Counted from the first letter of the stretch, positions 11,801 to 21,551 are shown. The stretch: DNA of 64,000 bases from Actinopolyspora alba (GCF_900112765.1 NZ_FOMZ01000011.1:1-64000); one strand, 5' to 3'. The notes: generated by a model not told the origin, from the sequence alone. Made by a program: numbers and translations.

Positions 11801-14800
11801 TCGGACGAGGACGTGATGGGGGTGCGGGAGGCAACCTCGCGGACGCCCCTGGCTGTTGCGGGCACCGCGAGGCGACTGCAGCTCTCGCTCGAACCGGAAC
11901 AGGACGACGGAACGCGGACCTTCACGTTGCACAGCCGGGCAGCGGAGGAATCCGGAGTGTGGACGCGTCACCTCGTCGGAACGCTGGCCGCGATCCCGCC
12001 GGAGGAGCCGACCGCCGCCCCGCGGTGGCCGTCGCGAGACGCGACCGAACTCGACCCGGACGAACTGTCCGAGAGGCTCGTGGCACGCGGATGGCACCCG
12101 GAGACGGCGACGCGCGGTCTCCGGCGGATCTGGCGGGACGAGGACACCCTGTTCGTGGAAGCCTCGTTACCGGAAACGGACGAGTGGGACCGCACGGGCG
12201 GGAACGGAACCGACGCAGGCGAGGGCTACGGCCTTCACCCCGCGTTGCTCGAGGCGGCGCTGCGGGCACTGGAGGGCAGCGATCCCTCCCCGGGGGAGGA
12301 CGTCCACCTGCCGGTGGAGTGGCGTGCCGTACGGCTGCACGCGGTCGGGGCGACGTCGGTGCGCGCCCGAATCACCGGTCTCGGTGGTCCGGAAGCCGGT
12401 ATCGAGCTGTTCGATCCGACCGGTGCCCCGGTGGCCACGATCGATGCCGTCGCTCGGCGTCCCGTGACCGCTGCGGAGGTCCGCACCACCGTCGGTGGCG
12501 AGCGGCCACAGCTCTACCGGGTCGACACGTGGCCGGTGCGTTCTCGCGCCGCCACCCCGAGGACGTTCCGCGAGGTGGACCCGCACGCGCCCGACTTCGC
12601 CACGCTCGCCGCCGAGGCGCGCGACGAGAACCCGGTCCTCCTCGTCCGATGGCCACGACCGGCACCGACGGCCTCCACCGTCCGGGAGATCACGCACCGT
12701 GGACTGAGCTTTCTGCGCGGCCTGCTCGACACCGAGGGTCTCGAACACGCGCGCGTGGTCTGGCTCACGAGGCAGGCATGGTGCGCCGACCACGACGACG
12801 CGCCCGCCGACCCGGGATCCGCCGCGCTCTGGGGCCTCGGGCGCTCCCTGCACACCGAGCACCCGGATCGTGATCTCGTGCTCGTCGACGTCGAGGAGTC
12901 CCGTGCCGACGACGAGTCCCTGCACCGTCTGCTGCTTGCCCTGCCGGAGGACGAGAACCAGCTCCTGGTTCGCGGCGACACCGTATCCGCGCCGCGCCTG
13001 ACGCGGGTGGACAGCGGAGCGGAACAACCCAGGCCCGACTGGAACCCGGACGGCACGGCCCTGGTCACCGGTGGAACCGGAGCCCTCGCGCGGCTGACCT
13101 GCCTGCACCTGGTGCGGCACTTCGGGCTGCGACACCTGATGCTCGTCTCGCGCTCGGGACCGGCCGCCGACGGCGCCGACGACCTCGTGCGGGAATTGAA
13201 AGAAGCCGGGGCGGAGACCGTCGCGCTGCGCGCCTGCGACGTCTCCGATCGTGCCGATCTCGAAACCGTCCTGGAGGAGATTCCGGAGGAGAACCCGCTG
13301 TCCGTGGTGCTGCACACCGCCGCGGTCGTCGACGACGGACTCCTCACCGCTCTCACCGCCGAGCAGGTCGACAGGGTGCTGGCGCCGAAGGTGGACGCCG
13401 CCTTCCACCTCGACGCGTTGACCCGCGATGCCTCCCTCGACGCGTTCGTGCTGTTCTCGTCGGCGGCGGGAACTCTCGGTGCGATGGGGCAGGCCAACTA
13501 CGGTGCGGCGAACGCGGCTCTCGACGCGCTCGCGATCCGCAGGCGGCAGCAGGGCCTGCCGGGACTCAGCCTCGGCTGGGGGACGTGGGTCGAGGCCGGG
13601 ATGGTCACCGAGCTCGACGAGCTTCTGCGACTTCGGCTGCGCCGCATGGGACTCTCGCCGATCGACGACGAGCTCGGGCTGCGACTGTTCGACGACGCGC
13701 TGCGCCGTCCGGACGCGTTCCTCGCGCCGGTGCCGCTGGACCGCTCCGCGCTCCAGCGGACGGCGAGCGCGCAGCCGGGATCGACGCCGTCGATGCTGCG
13801 GGCACTGGCCCACGTCCCCAAACGTCGTGCCGCCGGAACGGACGACGCCGACGGCGGTGCGGCGGCGAGATTGCGCCGGCTTCCCGCGACCGAGCGCGAA
13901 GCGGCTCTGCTCGAGATCGTGCGGAGCGAGTTCGCCGCCGTGTTCGGCCTCACGGAGTCGTCGGGGATCGACCCCGATCGACCGGTGCGGGACCTGGGAC
14001 TGGACTCGTTGATGGCGGTCGAGCTGCGCAACCGACTCGGATCGCTCGTCGGTGCCCGACTGTCCGCTTCGGTGCTCCTGGAGTACCCGAGGCCTCGTGA
14101 GCTCGCGCGGTTTCTCGTCGGCGAGCTCGGCACGGCCCCTGAGGAGGAGACCGACCTCGGGGGAGCTCCGGTTGCGGAGCGGAGCGCGGAGGGGGCGCGT
14201 GCCACGCCGATCGGTGAGTACGTCGCCGAGCCGTGGCTGTCGATGACCCGCGAGCTCTCGTTCGAGCCGAGCCACGCGGCGACGCGCTCCGTCCTGCTGT
14301 CGGGGGCGACGGGTTTCCTCGGTGCACATCTGGTAGACGCGCTGCTCGACGATCCGCGGGTCGAGCGGGTCGTGGCGGTGGTGCGCGCCCGCGACGATCA
14401 CGAGGCTCGCGAGCGGGTTCGCCGCTCACTGCACCAGTGGGGACTGTCGCACCTGGAGGGAGCCTTCGAGGAGCGGGTGAGCGTTCACGCGGCTGATCTC
14501 GGTAAGCACCGGCTCGGCATGGGTGAGGAAAAGTTCCGACAGCTCGCCCATGGGACCACCGAGGTGCTGGCCAACGGGGCGGCGGTCGACTGGTTCGCCC
14601 CCTTCCGCGAGCTCGCCAGGGTGAACATCGGCGGGGTGCAGCGGCTTCTCGAACTCGCCTCGGTCGGAGCTCATCAGCACTTCTCGCTCGTGTCGACCCA
14701 GGCGGTGCACGACGTGATGCCGCCGCTCGACGCGAACTACTGGGACGACGACCGGCCGCTCCAGGGGTACGGGACGAGCAAGCGCGCCGCCGAGTACCTG

Positions 14801-15331
14801 GTCGAGGCGGCACGGGACCTGGGGCTGCCGACCTCGGTGTTCCGCCCGGGCGTCGTGATCGCGGGGGCGGAGTGCGGAACCATGAACAAACGCCAGGGGG
14901 AGTATCACATCTTCCGAGCTGTCGTGGAGTCGCGCTCACTGCCGGACGACGGGCTCGGGACCGGCTCACCCGTCGACTACGTCGCCCACGCGATCGCACG
15001 CGGTGCTCTCGATCCCGACGGTCGGGGCGCGCACGAGGTCATCCATCCCGAGCCGCCCGCTCCGGAGGAGCTGCTGCGTCTCTTCCGGGAAGCGGGTTGG
15101 GAGTGCGACCTGGTTCCCTCGGAGAAGTTCCTGCGGTGGACGTCCGAGGCGATGCGCTCCGGAGACCACTGGTTGCGGCTCGCACAGGTGTTGCTGGAGG
15201 GGCACGGCGGGGCGGTCTCGACGCACGTTCCGTCGTCGATGCCCTCCGATGAGCTGGCGCGGCGCTTCCGTCCGGAGGCGGGGATCCTGCGTACGCTGCA
15301 CGCCATCGCGGAGGAGGGCGACCAGGAGTGA
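8825..15331 (+). CDS. Type I polyketide synthase, terminal module with reductive release: KS-AT-DH(inactive)-KR-ACP-TD
   Basis: This 2168-residue protein is the last module. An N-terminal coiled-coil docking segment (about 1-35) is followed by KS (TACSSC, Cys203; EAHGTGT), AT (GHSQGE, Ser667; YASH from Tyr767, methylmalonyl type), a degenerate DH, KR ([11 protein letters not shown], Tyr1559) and ACP (Ser1728). In DH, Cys968 sits where the catalytic His should be and Glu1143 replaces Asp, so it should not dehydrate. From about residue 1815 there is a short-chain-dehydrogenase-like thioester reductase domain with GATGFLG and the YGTSK catalytic motif (Tyr1982, Lys1986). Such TD/R domains release carrier-bound chains as aldehydes or alcohols with NADPH. 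No thioesterase is present. A GAGAGG ribosome site precedes the ATG. Confidence 0.96.
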   Translation: MPDQEKLTEALRASLKKSERLQQEKRALVASTREPIAIVSMACRYPGDAHTPEDFWDLLTEGRDAITSFPERPGFDRDRLYDPDPDAPGKSYGYEGGFLHEAGEFDPAFFGISPREARHIDPQQRLLLETSWETFERAGIRPSSLARSSTGVYTGLFPNFYATGDLEELDGHATAGSLPSAASGRISYTLGLEGPAVSVDTACSSCLTALHLAMQGLRRGDCDLALAGGVTVMTSPAGFVEFSRQRGMAPDGRCKAFSEHADGMGFGEGCGMLLLERLSDAQRRGHEVLAVLRASAVNQDGRSQGLTAPNGPSQERVIRAALESAELSPADVDAVEAHGTGTTLGDPIEANALLSTYGADRAGRDPLRLGSVKSNIAHGQAAAGAAGVMKMVLALRNELLPRSLHAEEPSRHIDWSTGNIELLTEPTPWPERAGHVRRAGVSSFGLSGTNAHVIVEEAPAPSAKSETEPSVDHPGTEGDIPTPATVPLLLSGHSEDAVRANAARLADHLEARSDDHRVSLVDTAYSLATTRDAFRHRLVVPAAGTTEAIERLRACAAGSRPSGTVLAIAKRNQPVFVLPGQGSQYPGMCRSLLGEAVFREALVECDEVLRGRVGFSVVELLESDDEEQREAMARVDVAQPLLFAVSVALGRLWESWGVSPAAVVGHSQGEVGAAVIAGALTLDEGARVVAVRSRLIRGLDGDGAMGSVGLPVDEVERRLAEREPGLSVAVVNTAESTVVAGDTGALDALLGELDAEGVFCRRIAVDYASHSPQVDPILDAIVSELSELAPREGRVPICSTVRGERLDGSELDGGYWADNLRLPVRLDLALEALAPGDETAFLELSAHPLLVAALTGSGHEAVVGSLHRDADAASRVRVAAAELFAHGITVDRDAVHSGAGAKPVALPTYAFQRQHYWLESDRTSPQDLTDLGLDTSEHALLGGRTDRPDGGVVFTGLVAPTGRWPAGCDVHDTTMVPAAALLDAVLYALSTVSDEDVMGVREATSRTPLAVAGTARRLQLSLEPEQDDGTRTFTLHSRAAEESGVWTRHLVGTLAAIPPEEPTAAPRWPSRDATELDPDELSERLVARGWHPETATRGLRRIWRDEDTLFVEASLPETDEWDRTGGNGTDAGEGYGLHPALLEAALRALEGSDPSPGEDVHLPVEWRAVRLHAVGATSVRARITGLGGPEAGIELFDPTGAPVATIDAVARRPVTAAEVRTTVGGERPQLYRVDTWPVRSRAATPRTFREVDPHAPDFATLAAEARDENPVLLVRWPRPAPTASTVREITHRGLSFLRGLLDTEGLEHARVVWLTRQAWCADHDDAPADPGSAALWGLGRSLHTEHPDRDLVLVDVEESRADDESLHRLLLALPEDENQLLVRGDTVSAPRLTRVDSGAEQPRPDWNPDGTALVTGGTGALARLTCLHLVRHFGLRHLMLVSRSGPAADGADDLVRELKEAGAETVALRACDVSDRADLETVLEEIPEENPLSVVLHTAAVVDDGLLTALTAEQVDRVLAPKVDAAFHLDALTRDASLDAFVLFSSAAGTLGAMGQANYGAANAALDALAIRRRQQGLPGLSLGWGTWVEAGMVTELDELLRLRLRRMGLSPIDDELGLRLFDDALRRPDAFLAPVPLDRSALQRTASAQPGSTPSMLRALAHVPKRRAAGTDDADGGAAARLRRLPATEREAALLEIVRSEFAAVFGLTESSGIDPDRPVRDLGLDSLMAVELRNRLGSLVGARLSASVLLEYPRPRELARFLVGELGTAPEEETDLGGAPVAERSAEGARATPIGEYVAEPWLSMTRELSFEPSHAATRSVLLSGATGFLGAHLVDALLDDPRVERVVAVVRARDDHEARERVRRSLHQWGLSHLEGAFEERVSVHAADLGKHRLGMGEEKFRQLAHGTTEVLANGAAVDWFAPFRELARVNIGGVQRLLELASVGAHQHFSLVSTQAVHDVMPPLDANYWDDDRPLQGYGTSKRAAEYLVEAARDLGLPTSVFRPGVVIAGAECGTMNKRQGEYHIFRAVVESRSLPDDGLGTGSPVDYVAHAIARGALDPDGRGAHEVIHPEPPAPEELLRLFREAGWECDLVPSEKFLRWTSEAMRSGDHWLRLAQVLLEGHGGAVSTHVPSSMPSDELARRFRPEAGILRTLHAIAEEGDQE

Positions 15332-15440
15332 CGGGCGGCACGAGCTCGGCCCGGTTGATCGCGATCGGTTCGAGCTCGACAGGAGCAGTGTGACCGGGAT
15401 CCCGGGAGGGCGGGGCGGGAGCGTCGTCGGTGTGGGCCGC

Positions 15441-16256
15441 TCATTCGGGGGCGCGGCAGAGCACCTCGCCGTGCGGGACGGCGAACCAGCCGTCGGGGTG
15501 CCGCGCCCACTCGCGCCAGGCCGCCGAGATCGCGGCCAGTTCCTCGTGAGTGGCATGGCCACCCGCCACCGCCCGCTCGGTGATGCGTGAGCCCAGTATG
15601 CGGTCCGCCCACATACCGCCCCACCACGCCCGCTCCTCCGGGGTGGCGTGGCACCAGACCGACGCGCTCGGCGTCACCTCGACCGCTCCGGCGGCACGTG
15701 CCCAGGACAGCAGTCGCCGTCCGGCGTCCGGTTCGGTGCCGTTGGCCCGTGCGACCGAGCGGTACACCTCCCGCCAGCGGTCCAGCCTTTCGTCGGCGGG
15801 CCACCAGAAAGCGCCGGCGTAGTCGGTGTCGCGGACCGCTACCACCCCTCCTGGGTGCACGACCCGGAGCATCTCCCGGAGTGCCGCGACCGGATCGGTC
15901 AGGTGCAGCAGCACCTGGTGCGCGTGCACCACGTCGAAGGTGTCGTCGTCGAAGTCCAGCTCGTGGACGTCGCCGTACCGGAACTCGACGTTGTCGACCC
16001 GTTCCGTTGTTGCGGTCTTCCGCGCCTGTGCCAGCACCGGTTCGCCCGGGTCCAACCCCACTACCCGGCCCGGCACCACCCGTTCCGCGATATCGACGGT
16101 GATCGTTCCGGGGCCGCAGCCCACGTCGAGCACGTGTTGCCCCGGCTGGAGCCGGTCGGCCAGATAAGCCGCGGAATCGTCCACTGTCCGTCGGCGATGC
16201 GAGCGCACTACGCTCTCGGCGTAGCCCTGGCCGTAGACCTGATCGGAAGTCGTCAC
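15441..16256 (-). CDS. Class I SAM-dependent methyltransferase
   Basis: The protein has the SAM-binding glycine motif VLDVGCGPG, then the acidic residue of motif II (GLDPGEP) and the post-motif stretch DDTFDVVHAHQVLLHL typical of UbiE/Coq5-like methyltransferases. I place the start at the GTG at 16256, which has a GGAGAGG site about 8 bases upstream. The longer in-frame extension to 16346 has no such site and a poor composition. The gene converges on the PKS operon with a 109-bp gap, so it is transcribed separately. It may or may not modify the polyketide. The substrate cannot be told from sequence. Confidence 0.9.
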   Translation of the reverse strand: MTTSDQVYGQGYAESVVRSHRRRTVDDSAAYLADRLQPGQHVLDVGCGPGTITVDIAERVVPGRVVGLDPGEPVLAQARKTATTERVDNVEFRYGDVHELDFDDDTFDVVHAHQVLLHLTDPVAALREMLRVVHPGGVVAVRDTDYAGAFWWPADERLDRWREVYRSVARANGTEPDAGRRLLSWARAAGAVEVTPSASVWCHATPEERAWWGGMWADRILGSRITERAVAGGHATHEELAAISAAWREWARHPDGWFAVPHGEVLCRAPE

Positions 16257-16520
16257 GCTGATTCCTCTCCAAGCCGTGGTGGTGTCGCCGCTGCGGTGTT
16301 GGAGATCCGCCACGCTGTATCTCAAAATATGGACATTTGCGATCACTTTGTGGGAAAAAGTTTAGGGGTCGCGCCGTGACCGTCACAAGTGGTCGACCAC
16401 GACCGCACGGCGGTGGCCCGGGAACCTCCCGCTTCGGAAAGAAGCGACGATTGCCGGGACGCGGTGTGTGCGGTGCGGTTCAGCGGGCGAGGAGGACGAT
16501 TCCGCTACTAGCCTTCCGGT
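16257..16520. promoter_or_regulatory. Divergent intergenic region (methyltransferase / TIGR02206 protein)
   Basis: This 264-bp spacer separates two divergently transcribed genes. It contains an AT-rich patch at about 16310-16375, which is unusual against the high-GC background and is where promoters would be expected. I could not define -35/-10 pairs with confidence. Confidence 0.4.
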
Positions 16521-17252
16521 GTGGACCCGTCGTGGGCGCAGGAGACCTTCACTCCCTACGGCATCTCCCACTGGGTTCTCCTCGGGGCGGCGGCAGTAGG
16601 GGCGGTGCTGCTCGTCCGGGTCGGACGTCGGCAGCGCGGAACGCGCTCGGGAGTGCTGTTCGCCAGGGCGTTCGCGTCGCTGCTGGGGCTGTTCGCGGTG
16701 GCGATGCAGGTATACCGGCTCCTGCCGTCGCAGTGGGACATCGATGTCTCGCTGCCGTTGCACCTGTCCGACCTCACCTGGCTCGTGGCGGTCTACGCGC
16801 TGTGGACGCGGCGACAGTGGGCGTACTCGCTGACGTACTACTGGGGGCTCACGCTCAATCCGCAGGCCATGATCACTCCGGCGCTGGACGCTCCGGGGTT
16901 TCCGCACGTCGACTTCGTCGACTTCTGGACCCAGCACATCCTCGTGGTCTGGGCGGCCATCTACCTGACCTGGGGTTTGGGGCTGCGTCCCGACTGGCGC
17001 AGCCTGGCGACCACCGCCGTCGTCACGGTCGCCTGGGGTGTGGCGGTGTTCGGTTTCAACCTGGTCACCGGGGCGAACTACGGCTTCCTCAACGCCAAGC
17101 CGAACAATCCCTCGCTGCTGGACGTGATGGGGCCGTGGCCGTGGTACCTCGCCGTCGAGTTCGCGGTGGGGATCGCCGCGTGGGCGTTGATCACCTGGCC
17201 GTGGACGCGCTCGGCCGGGCGATCGGCGCGGCGCGCGGAACCTGCGGAGTGA
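16521..17252 (+). CDS. TIGR02206 (YwaF-like) integral membrane protein
   Basis: This 243-residue protein begins with GTG and has about six hydrophobic segments. The sequence matches the TIGR02206/YwaF family in its hallmark places: LPLHLSDLTW in the third segment, a conserved YYWGLTLNPQA stretch and NAKPNNPSLLDVMGPWPWY before the last segments. The family is an integral membrane protein of unknown function in bacteria, related to eukaryotic TMEM164. The next gene is convergent, so this gene appears to be transcribed alone. Confidence 0.88.
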   Translation: MDPSWAQETFTPYGISHWVLLGAAAVGAVLLVRVGRRQRGTRSGVLFARAFASLLGLFAVAMQVYRLLPSQWDIDVSLPLHLSDLTWLVAVYALWTRRQWAYSLTYYWGLTLNPQAMITPALDAPGFPHVDFVDFWTQHILVVWAAIYLTWGLGLRPDWRSLATTAVVTVAWGVAVFGFNLVTGANYGFLNAKPNNPSLLDVMGPWPWYLAVEFAVGIAAWALITWPWTRSAGRSARRAEPAE

Positions 17253-17359
17253 TCACGCACCACGGTGGGCCTCGCGGAGGAGCCATCGCCCCGCCGAACC
17301 GCGCCCGCCGATGTCGCCGGTCCGGGCAGGAGCTCGAACCCGTCGCACCGTCGCGTTGC

Positions 17360-17815
17360 TCAGCCGAGCCAGGTCCCGTGCCGCATGAGGTCGCGCCCCG
17401 CCAGTTCGTTGACCTCGCGCCACGCCTGCACGCGTCTCGGGTGGATCCTGAAGTACTGGTAGTCGGTTTTCAGCTTGCGCGGGTCGAACTCGGTCTTGGT
17501 CGCGAAGGCGTCGCCGAGGTCGGTCTCCACCTCCTCGGCGGTGAGAGAGATGGCGGTGCCGCGGACCAGCACGACGTCGCGGGTGTGGCCGAGAGCCAGC
17601 CGTGCCGACCCGTTCGCCAGCAGGTTGCGGGCCGTCGGGGAGCTGCGCGGAGTGGCGATGACGAACGCGGCCCCGTCCCACAGGAACGAGAGCGGGATCT
17701 GGCAGGGAGTGCCCTGCGGATCCGCCGTGGCCATCCAGGTGTCGACGTCGTTGGCGAAGCGGTCGCGCGCGTCGGCGATTCGCCGCGCCAGCTCGCGCGG
17801 GGCGTTCGCTGCCAT
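17360..17815 (-). CDS. PPOX-class (pyridoxamine 5'-phosphate oxidase-fold) protein
   Basis: This 151-residue protein has the split-barrel flavin/F420-binding fold, seen in VDTWMATADPQGTPCQIPLSFLWDG, in the following ATPRSSPTARNL segment, and in VVLVRGTAISL. Members bind FMN, F420 or haem and act as small oxidoreductases, often F420-dependent in actinobacteria. Cofactor and substrate are not determined here. The start is the ATG at 17815 with GGAGAG about 6 bases upstream. Longer in-frame starts up to 18049 would extend into the divergent promoter region and are rejected. Confidence 0.85.
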   Translation of the reverse strand: MAANAPRELARRIADARDRFANDVDTWMATADPQGTPCQIPLSFLWDGAAFVIATPRSSPTARNLLANGSARLALGHTRDVVLVRGTAISLTAEEVETDLGDAFATKTEFDPRKLKTDYQYFRIHPRRVQAWREVNELAGRDLMRHGTWLG

Positions 17816-18029
17816 GGGCTCTCTCCGATCCTGCAGCGGAACGACGAGCACGCACCGGTGGAGTCCGGTCGCCGCCCGGGTTCGTGGGAAGCGGTCGAGG
17901 TAAATGTATCGATGATCTTTCCGGGTGGCCATGTTCCGCACCGGTCGAATTCCGCGAGGACACCGACAGTTACATCCGCATATGATGGCAACGCCGAACA
18001 GCACCGGACCGTAGTGAGTGTGATGCGGC
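17816..18029. promoter_or_regulatory. Divergent intergenic region (PPOX protein / YeeE transporter)
   Basis: The 214-bp gap lies between divergently transcribed genes and includes two short AT-rich stretches near 17905 and 17970. No operator-like palindrome was identified. Confidence 0.35.
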
Positions 18030-19013
18030 ATGATCCTGGCGGTAGTCACGGGACTCGTAGCCGGGGTGCTCTTCGGCTACGTGCTGCAGCGAGGTCGGTT
18101 GTGCTTCCACGCGATCTTCGCCGGGATGTACGAACGAAGGTTCGCCCTGGCCCGCGCCTGGTTGCTCGCGGTGGCGTTGACCTCGGTCGGCCTGACGGTA
18201 CTTTACGCGACTCCGGTGGGGCGAGGTCTCAATACCGGCCTGCCGCTGAGTCCGGTCGGCAACATCCTCGGCGGCCTGATCTTCGGTGTCGGTATGGCCG
18301 TGGCGGCCAGTTGCGTCTCCGGTCTGTTCTTCAAGCTCGGCTCCGGCATGCTCGGCGCTCTCGTCGGGCTGGGCGGGTGGGTGTGCGGCGAACTCGCGGC
18401 GAGCAGGGTGCGACTACCGGGGCCGACGGTACTGCCGGGCGGACTCGACGGGACGTTACCGGGTGTGCTGGGCGTTCCCCGCGCGGTCGTGGCGGTGCCG
18501 TTCGCGGTGTTGGTGGTCGTGCTCGGTTGGCGGTGGCGCGGGAGTGGTCACCGGCAGTACGCCTGGCAATGGCGCTGGCCCTTCGCGGGCGTCGCTCTCG
18601 CCGTGGTCGCCGTCGCCTCGTGGCTACTGGCCGGGCTGGGTGGAGCCGCCTTCGGCGCGAGCACCGTGGGTGCGGTGAGCGGCATCGCGACGGGCGATGT
18701 CAATTGGTGGCTCGTCGCGTTCCTCTGCGGAATCGTCCTCGGCGGATTCCTCGCTGCCCGGACGGCGGGAGGATGGTGGGTGCGCGGTGAAACGCGAGTG
18801 CGCTATCCGCGGTTGCTGTTCGGGGGATTCCTGCTCGGTTTCGGTGCGTTGCTCGCGGGTGGTTGCAACCTCGGACACGGGCTTTCGGGTGTCGCGCAGC
18901 TCAATGTCTCGTCGTGGCTGGTCGTGATCGCCTTCGCGCTGGGAATCGGTCTCGCCAGGAAGACGCAACGAGTTCTGTCCGCTCCGCCGGTGCTCTCGGA
19001 GAAGACCTATTGA
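18030..19013 (+). CDS. YeeE/YedE-family membrane transporter
   Basis: This 327-residue polytopic membrane protein has two homologous halves with the family's conserved cysteines: GRLCFH near the N-terminus, AASCVSG in the first half and GGCNLGHGLSG near the C-terminus. YeeE/YedE proteins import sulfur species. Thiosulfate uptake by E. coli YeeE through a relay of cysteines is established for the family. No TusA-like partner is adjacent, so the sulfur substrate here is inferred from the fold only. About 8-9 membrane segments can be counted. Confidence 0.9.
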   Translation: MILAVVTGLVAGVLFGYVLQRGRLCFHAIFAGMYERRFALARAWLLAVALTSVGLTVLYATPVGRGLNTGLPLSPVGNILGGLIFGVGMAVAASCVSGLFFKLGSGMLGALVGLGGWVCGELAASRVRLPGPTVLPGGLDGTLPGVLGVPRAVVAVPFAVLVVVLGWRWRGSGHRQYAWQWRWPFAGVALAVVAVASWLLAGLGGAAFGASTVGAVSGIATGDVNWWLVAFLCGIVLGGFLAARTAGGWWVRGETRVRYPRLLFGGFLLGFGALLAGGCNLGHGLSGVAQLNVSSWLVVIAFALGIGLARKTQRVLSAPPVLSEKTY

Positions 19014-19049
19014 GCCGACGTCGAGGTGGCGGAGCCCGCCCCACAAAAC

Positions 19050-19081
19050 TGTCACTGATTGACATTAGTCATCCAATGACA
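19050..19081. promoter_or_regulatory. 32-bp palindromic operator over a TTGACA promoter element
   Basis: The site reads TGTCA-n-TG-nn-TGAC-nnnn-GTCA-nn-CA-n-TGACA, so 22 of 32 positions are symmetric. A TTGACA hexamer (19059-19064) lies inside it, and CAAACT at 19082-19087 is a possible -10 at 17-bp spacing. It lies 29 bp upstream of the serine hydrolase ATG, in an operon whose second gene is a TetR regulator. Autorepression by that TetR protein is the natural inference. Confidence 0.65.
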
Positions 19082-19110
19082 CAAACTGTCGGGCAGTGGA
19101 AGGAGTGGCG

Positions 19111-20487
19111 ATGACGGATCTGTCGGGCCTGCGGACCTGGTTGGACGAGACCCTGCCCGAGCTCGCACGGCGGCACGGGGTGCCCGGTGCGGCCGTCGGC
19201 GTGCTCGCCGACGACCAGGTCGCCGAGGCGGCGACGGGCGAGCTCAATCTGCGCACCGGTGTTCCCGTCACCACGGACTCGCTGTTCCAGATCGGTTCGG
19301 TGACCAAGCTGTGGACGAGCACACTGGTGATGCAGCTGGTCGAGGAAGGAATGATCGAGCTCGACGCCCCGGTTACGCGTTACCTGCCCGACTTCCGACT
19401 CGCCGAGGAGGGGGTGGGCGCGGGCATCACCGTCCGGCAACTGCTCACCCACACCTCGGGCATCTACGGCGACGCCTTCGTACCCACCACCCGTGACGAG
19501 GACGCGGTGCGGCGCTACGTCGAGGACGTCGTGCCCACGCTCCCCCAGGACATCCCTTCCGGCGAAGGCATGTCCTACTCCAACTCCGGCTTCGCCGTGC
19601 TCGGCAGGATCGCCGAAGTGGTGCGCGCCAAGCCCTTCCAGCGGCTGCTGCGCGAGCACATCGGCACGCCGCTCGGCCTGCGGCACTGGGCGGTCACGCC
19701 GGAGGAGGCGCTGCTGCACCGAACGGCCGTGGGTCACGTGCCCGCTCAGGACGGGACTCCTGAACCGGCCCCGTTCTGGAACCTGCCCGCCTCCCTCGCA
19801 CCCGCGGGCACCGTGCTGGCGATGGCTCCCCGCGAGCTGTTGGCCTTCGCCGGGGCGTATCTCGACGGTGGCGGGAAGCTGCTCGACCCGGCGACGATCG
19901 AACGGATGTGGCGCCCACACGTCCCGATCCCGGACATCGGCATGCTCGGTGGTCACTTCGGACTCGGCTGGATGATTTTCGACTGGGACGGGCAACGGGT
20001 CGTCGGCCACGACGGCGGCACCTACGGGCAGAGCTGTAGCCTGCGCGTGCTTCCCGAGGCCGGTATCGCTCTCGTCTCGCACGCCAACGGCGGGGAGAAC
20101 GCCGCCTTCCACCGTGAGGTCGTCGCGCGGATCGCCGACCGGCTCGTCGGGCTTCGGCCACCCGAGCTGCCCACCCCGCCGGAACACCCCGAGGAAGTCG
20201 ACCCCACGCGGTTCGCGGGTCGGTTCGACTCCTCGACGATGTCCCTGGAGGTGACCGTGCGGCCGGACGGCTCGGCCGTGGCGCGCTCGGAGGCGCTCAC
20301 CGCCGAGGCCCGGCAGCTGCAACCCGAGCCGAGAGTGACCGAGCTCGTGCGGTTGGACGACGATCGGCTGATCGCCACCGATCGGCTCTTCGGGGCACAC
20401 GAGGTTCTCGCGTTCTCCGGTGGCGGCCCCGGCAGTCCCGCCACCCACCTGTTCCACGCCGGCAGACTCACGAGGCGCACGGCATGA
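19111..20487 (+). CDS. Serine beta-lactamase-fold hydrolase (class C / esterase type)
   Basis: This 458-residue protein has the penicillin-binding/class C fold motifs: SVTK (63-66, nucleophile Ser63 and Lys66), YSN (156-158) and a HDGG third motif near residue 310. It has no obvious signal peptide, so a cytoplasmic esterase or D-aminopeptidase role is more likely than secreted beta-lactamase. The C-terminal 110 residues form an extra beta-rich domain common in this family. I chose the ATG at 19111 over the GTG at 19096 because GGAAGG sits correctly before it. The gene overlaps the TetR gene by four bases (ATGA), so the two are co-translated and probably co-regulated. Confidence 0.9.
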   Translation: MTDLSGLRTWLDETLPELARRHGVPGAAVGVLADDQVAEAATGELNLRTGVPVTTDSLFQIGSVTKLWTSTLVMQLVEEGMIELDAPVTRYLPDFRLAEEGVGAGITVRQLLTHTSGIYGDAFVPTTRDEDAVRRYVEDVVPTLPQDIPSGEGMSYSNSGFAVLGRIAEVVRAKPFQRLLREHIGTPLGLRHWAVTPEEALLHRTAVGHVPAQDGTPEPAPFWNLPASLAPAGTVLAMAPRELLAFAGAYLDGGGKLLDPATIERMWRPHVPIPDIGMLGGHFGLGWMIFDWDGQRVVGHDGGTYGQSCSLRVLPEAGIALVSHANGGENAAFHREVVARIADRLVGLRPPELPTPPEHPEEVDPTRFAGRFDSSTMSLEVTVRPDGSAVARSEALTAEARQLQPEPRVTELVRLDDDRLIATDRLFGAHEVLAFSGGGPGSPATHLFHAGRLTRRTA

Positions 20488-21101
20488 GCGGATCGCTGCG
20501 GCAACGGCAGAAGGACGACCGTCGACTGCGGATGATCCACGCCGCGCTCGAGCTGTTCGACGAGCACGGCTTCTCGGAAGTCGGCGTGGCCGACATCGCC
20601 GAACGGATCGGGATGTCCTACCGGACCATCTACCGCTACTTCCCGAGCAAGGAGGACGTGCTGCTCGGGCTGGTGATCGAGGGCAACCACGCGTTCCTCG
20701 AACGGGTCGACGAACGCCTCGGTGAGGGTCCTCTGCTCGTCACGTTCGCCGACGCCATGACCGAGGCGCTCGAGGAACTCTCCGAGCGGGTCGGCGAGGA
20801 CGCCATCCGCAGGATGAGCGAGCAGATCGACCGGGTGGAGTCGGTCCGCGCTCGTGCGTTGCTGCACAGCGCCGACATGCGGGACCGGTTGGCCTCCTTG
20901 GTCGAGCGGCATCCCGCGTACGCCCCGGAGCGGCATTCCGAGATCCACCTGGCCGTCGAGGTGTTCGGGGCCGTCTCCGCCGAAGCGCAGCGCAGGTGGC
21001 GTTCCGCCCCGCCGGGCAGGGGGTCGTTGGCCGATGAGTTCCGCGCCGTGATGGCAGGGTTGCCCGCGGTGGTCCCGAGTTCGCCCGAGGCCTCGGCCTG
21101 A
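20484..21101 (+). CDS. TetR-family transcriptional regulator
   Basis: This 205-residue protein has the standard N-terminal TetR helix-turn-helix: ALELFDEHGFSEVGVADIAERIGMSYRTIYRYFPSKEDVL. The ligand-binding C-terminal half has no recognisable family signature. It overlaps the upstream hydrolase gene by four bases, so it probably controls that operon through the palindrome at 19050-19081. A ligand related to the hydrolase substrate is likely but unknown. Confidence 0.93.
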   Translation: MSGSLRQRQKDDRRLRMIHAALELFDEHGFSEVGVADIAERIGMSYRTIYRYFPSKEDVLLGLVIEGNHAFLERVDERLGEGPLLVTFADAMTEALEELSERVGEDAIRRMSEQIDRVESVRARALLHSADMRDRLASLVERHPAYAPERHSEIHLAVEVFGAVSAEAQRRWRSAPPGRGSLADEFRAVMAGLPAVVPSSPEASA

Positions 21102-21224
21102 GCACCGGGGGAGAGCGGGCCGTGGTGGAGCGCGTACCCGGGTAAGCGATTCAGCGGCGTGTGCGGCGGGACGGATATGTGGTGCGTACGGCGGTGGAGC
21201 AGGGCCGACCACCCCTCTCCGTTT

Positions 21225-21551
21225 TCACCGAGCGATACCGCGATGCGCCTCGTGATCGTGCCCGGCCATCGTGCGGGAGATGCCGCGTGCCGCCGCCTGC
21301 AGGGCGGGCACGTGCATCCGCGCCTGGTCGTCGTTGGGCACGATCACCGACAGTGCCGCGACGACGGTGTTGTTCGGATCCCGCAGCGGCACGGCCACAC
21401 CCGTGGCGCGGGTGTCGATGAAACCGCGGCACAGCGCGATCCCGCTTCGGCGTACTTCGGCCGACATCGCCCGGAGCTCGCCCGGATCCACGACCGTCAT
21501 CGGAGTGTAGGCGTGCAGTGGTCCCGTGCGGATCTCCTCCTGCAGCCGGGT
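21225..21551 (-). pseudogene. IclR-family regulator, C-terminal remnant
   Basis: About 108 codons encode the end of an IclR effector-binding domain. Recognisable pieces are RLQEEIRTGPLHAYTPMT, VVDPGELRAMSAEVRRSGIA, TGVAVPLRDPNNTVVAALSV and the final helix PALQAAARGISRTM. No winged-helix DNA-binding domain is encoded upstream in any frame that I can see. The reading frame before this point has no IclR character and soon meets the MFS gene. The fragment is therefore the relic of a deleted or decayed regulator. Confidence 0.65.

Noticed and set aside
9095-14401. Very long antisense open frames (for example 9095-12097 and 12167-14401, minus strand) inside the PKS genes
   Set aside because: They are shadows of high-GC coding DNA on the other strand. 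The plus-strand frame has full PKS domains, and the antisense translations are Arg/Gly/Pro-rich with no domain.
15441-16256. Treating the methyltransferase as a polyketide tailoring enzyme
   Set aside because: It is convergent with the PKS operon and no cluster-specific feature links them, so this is left open.
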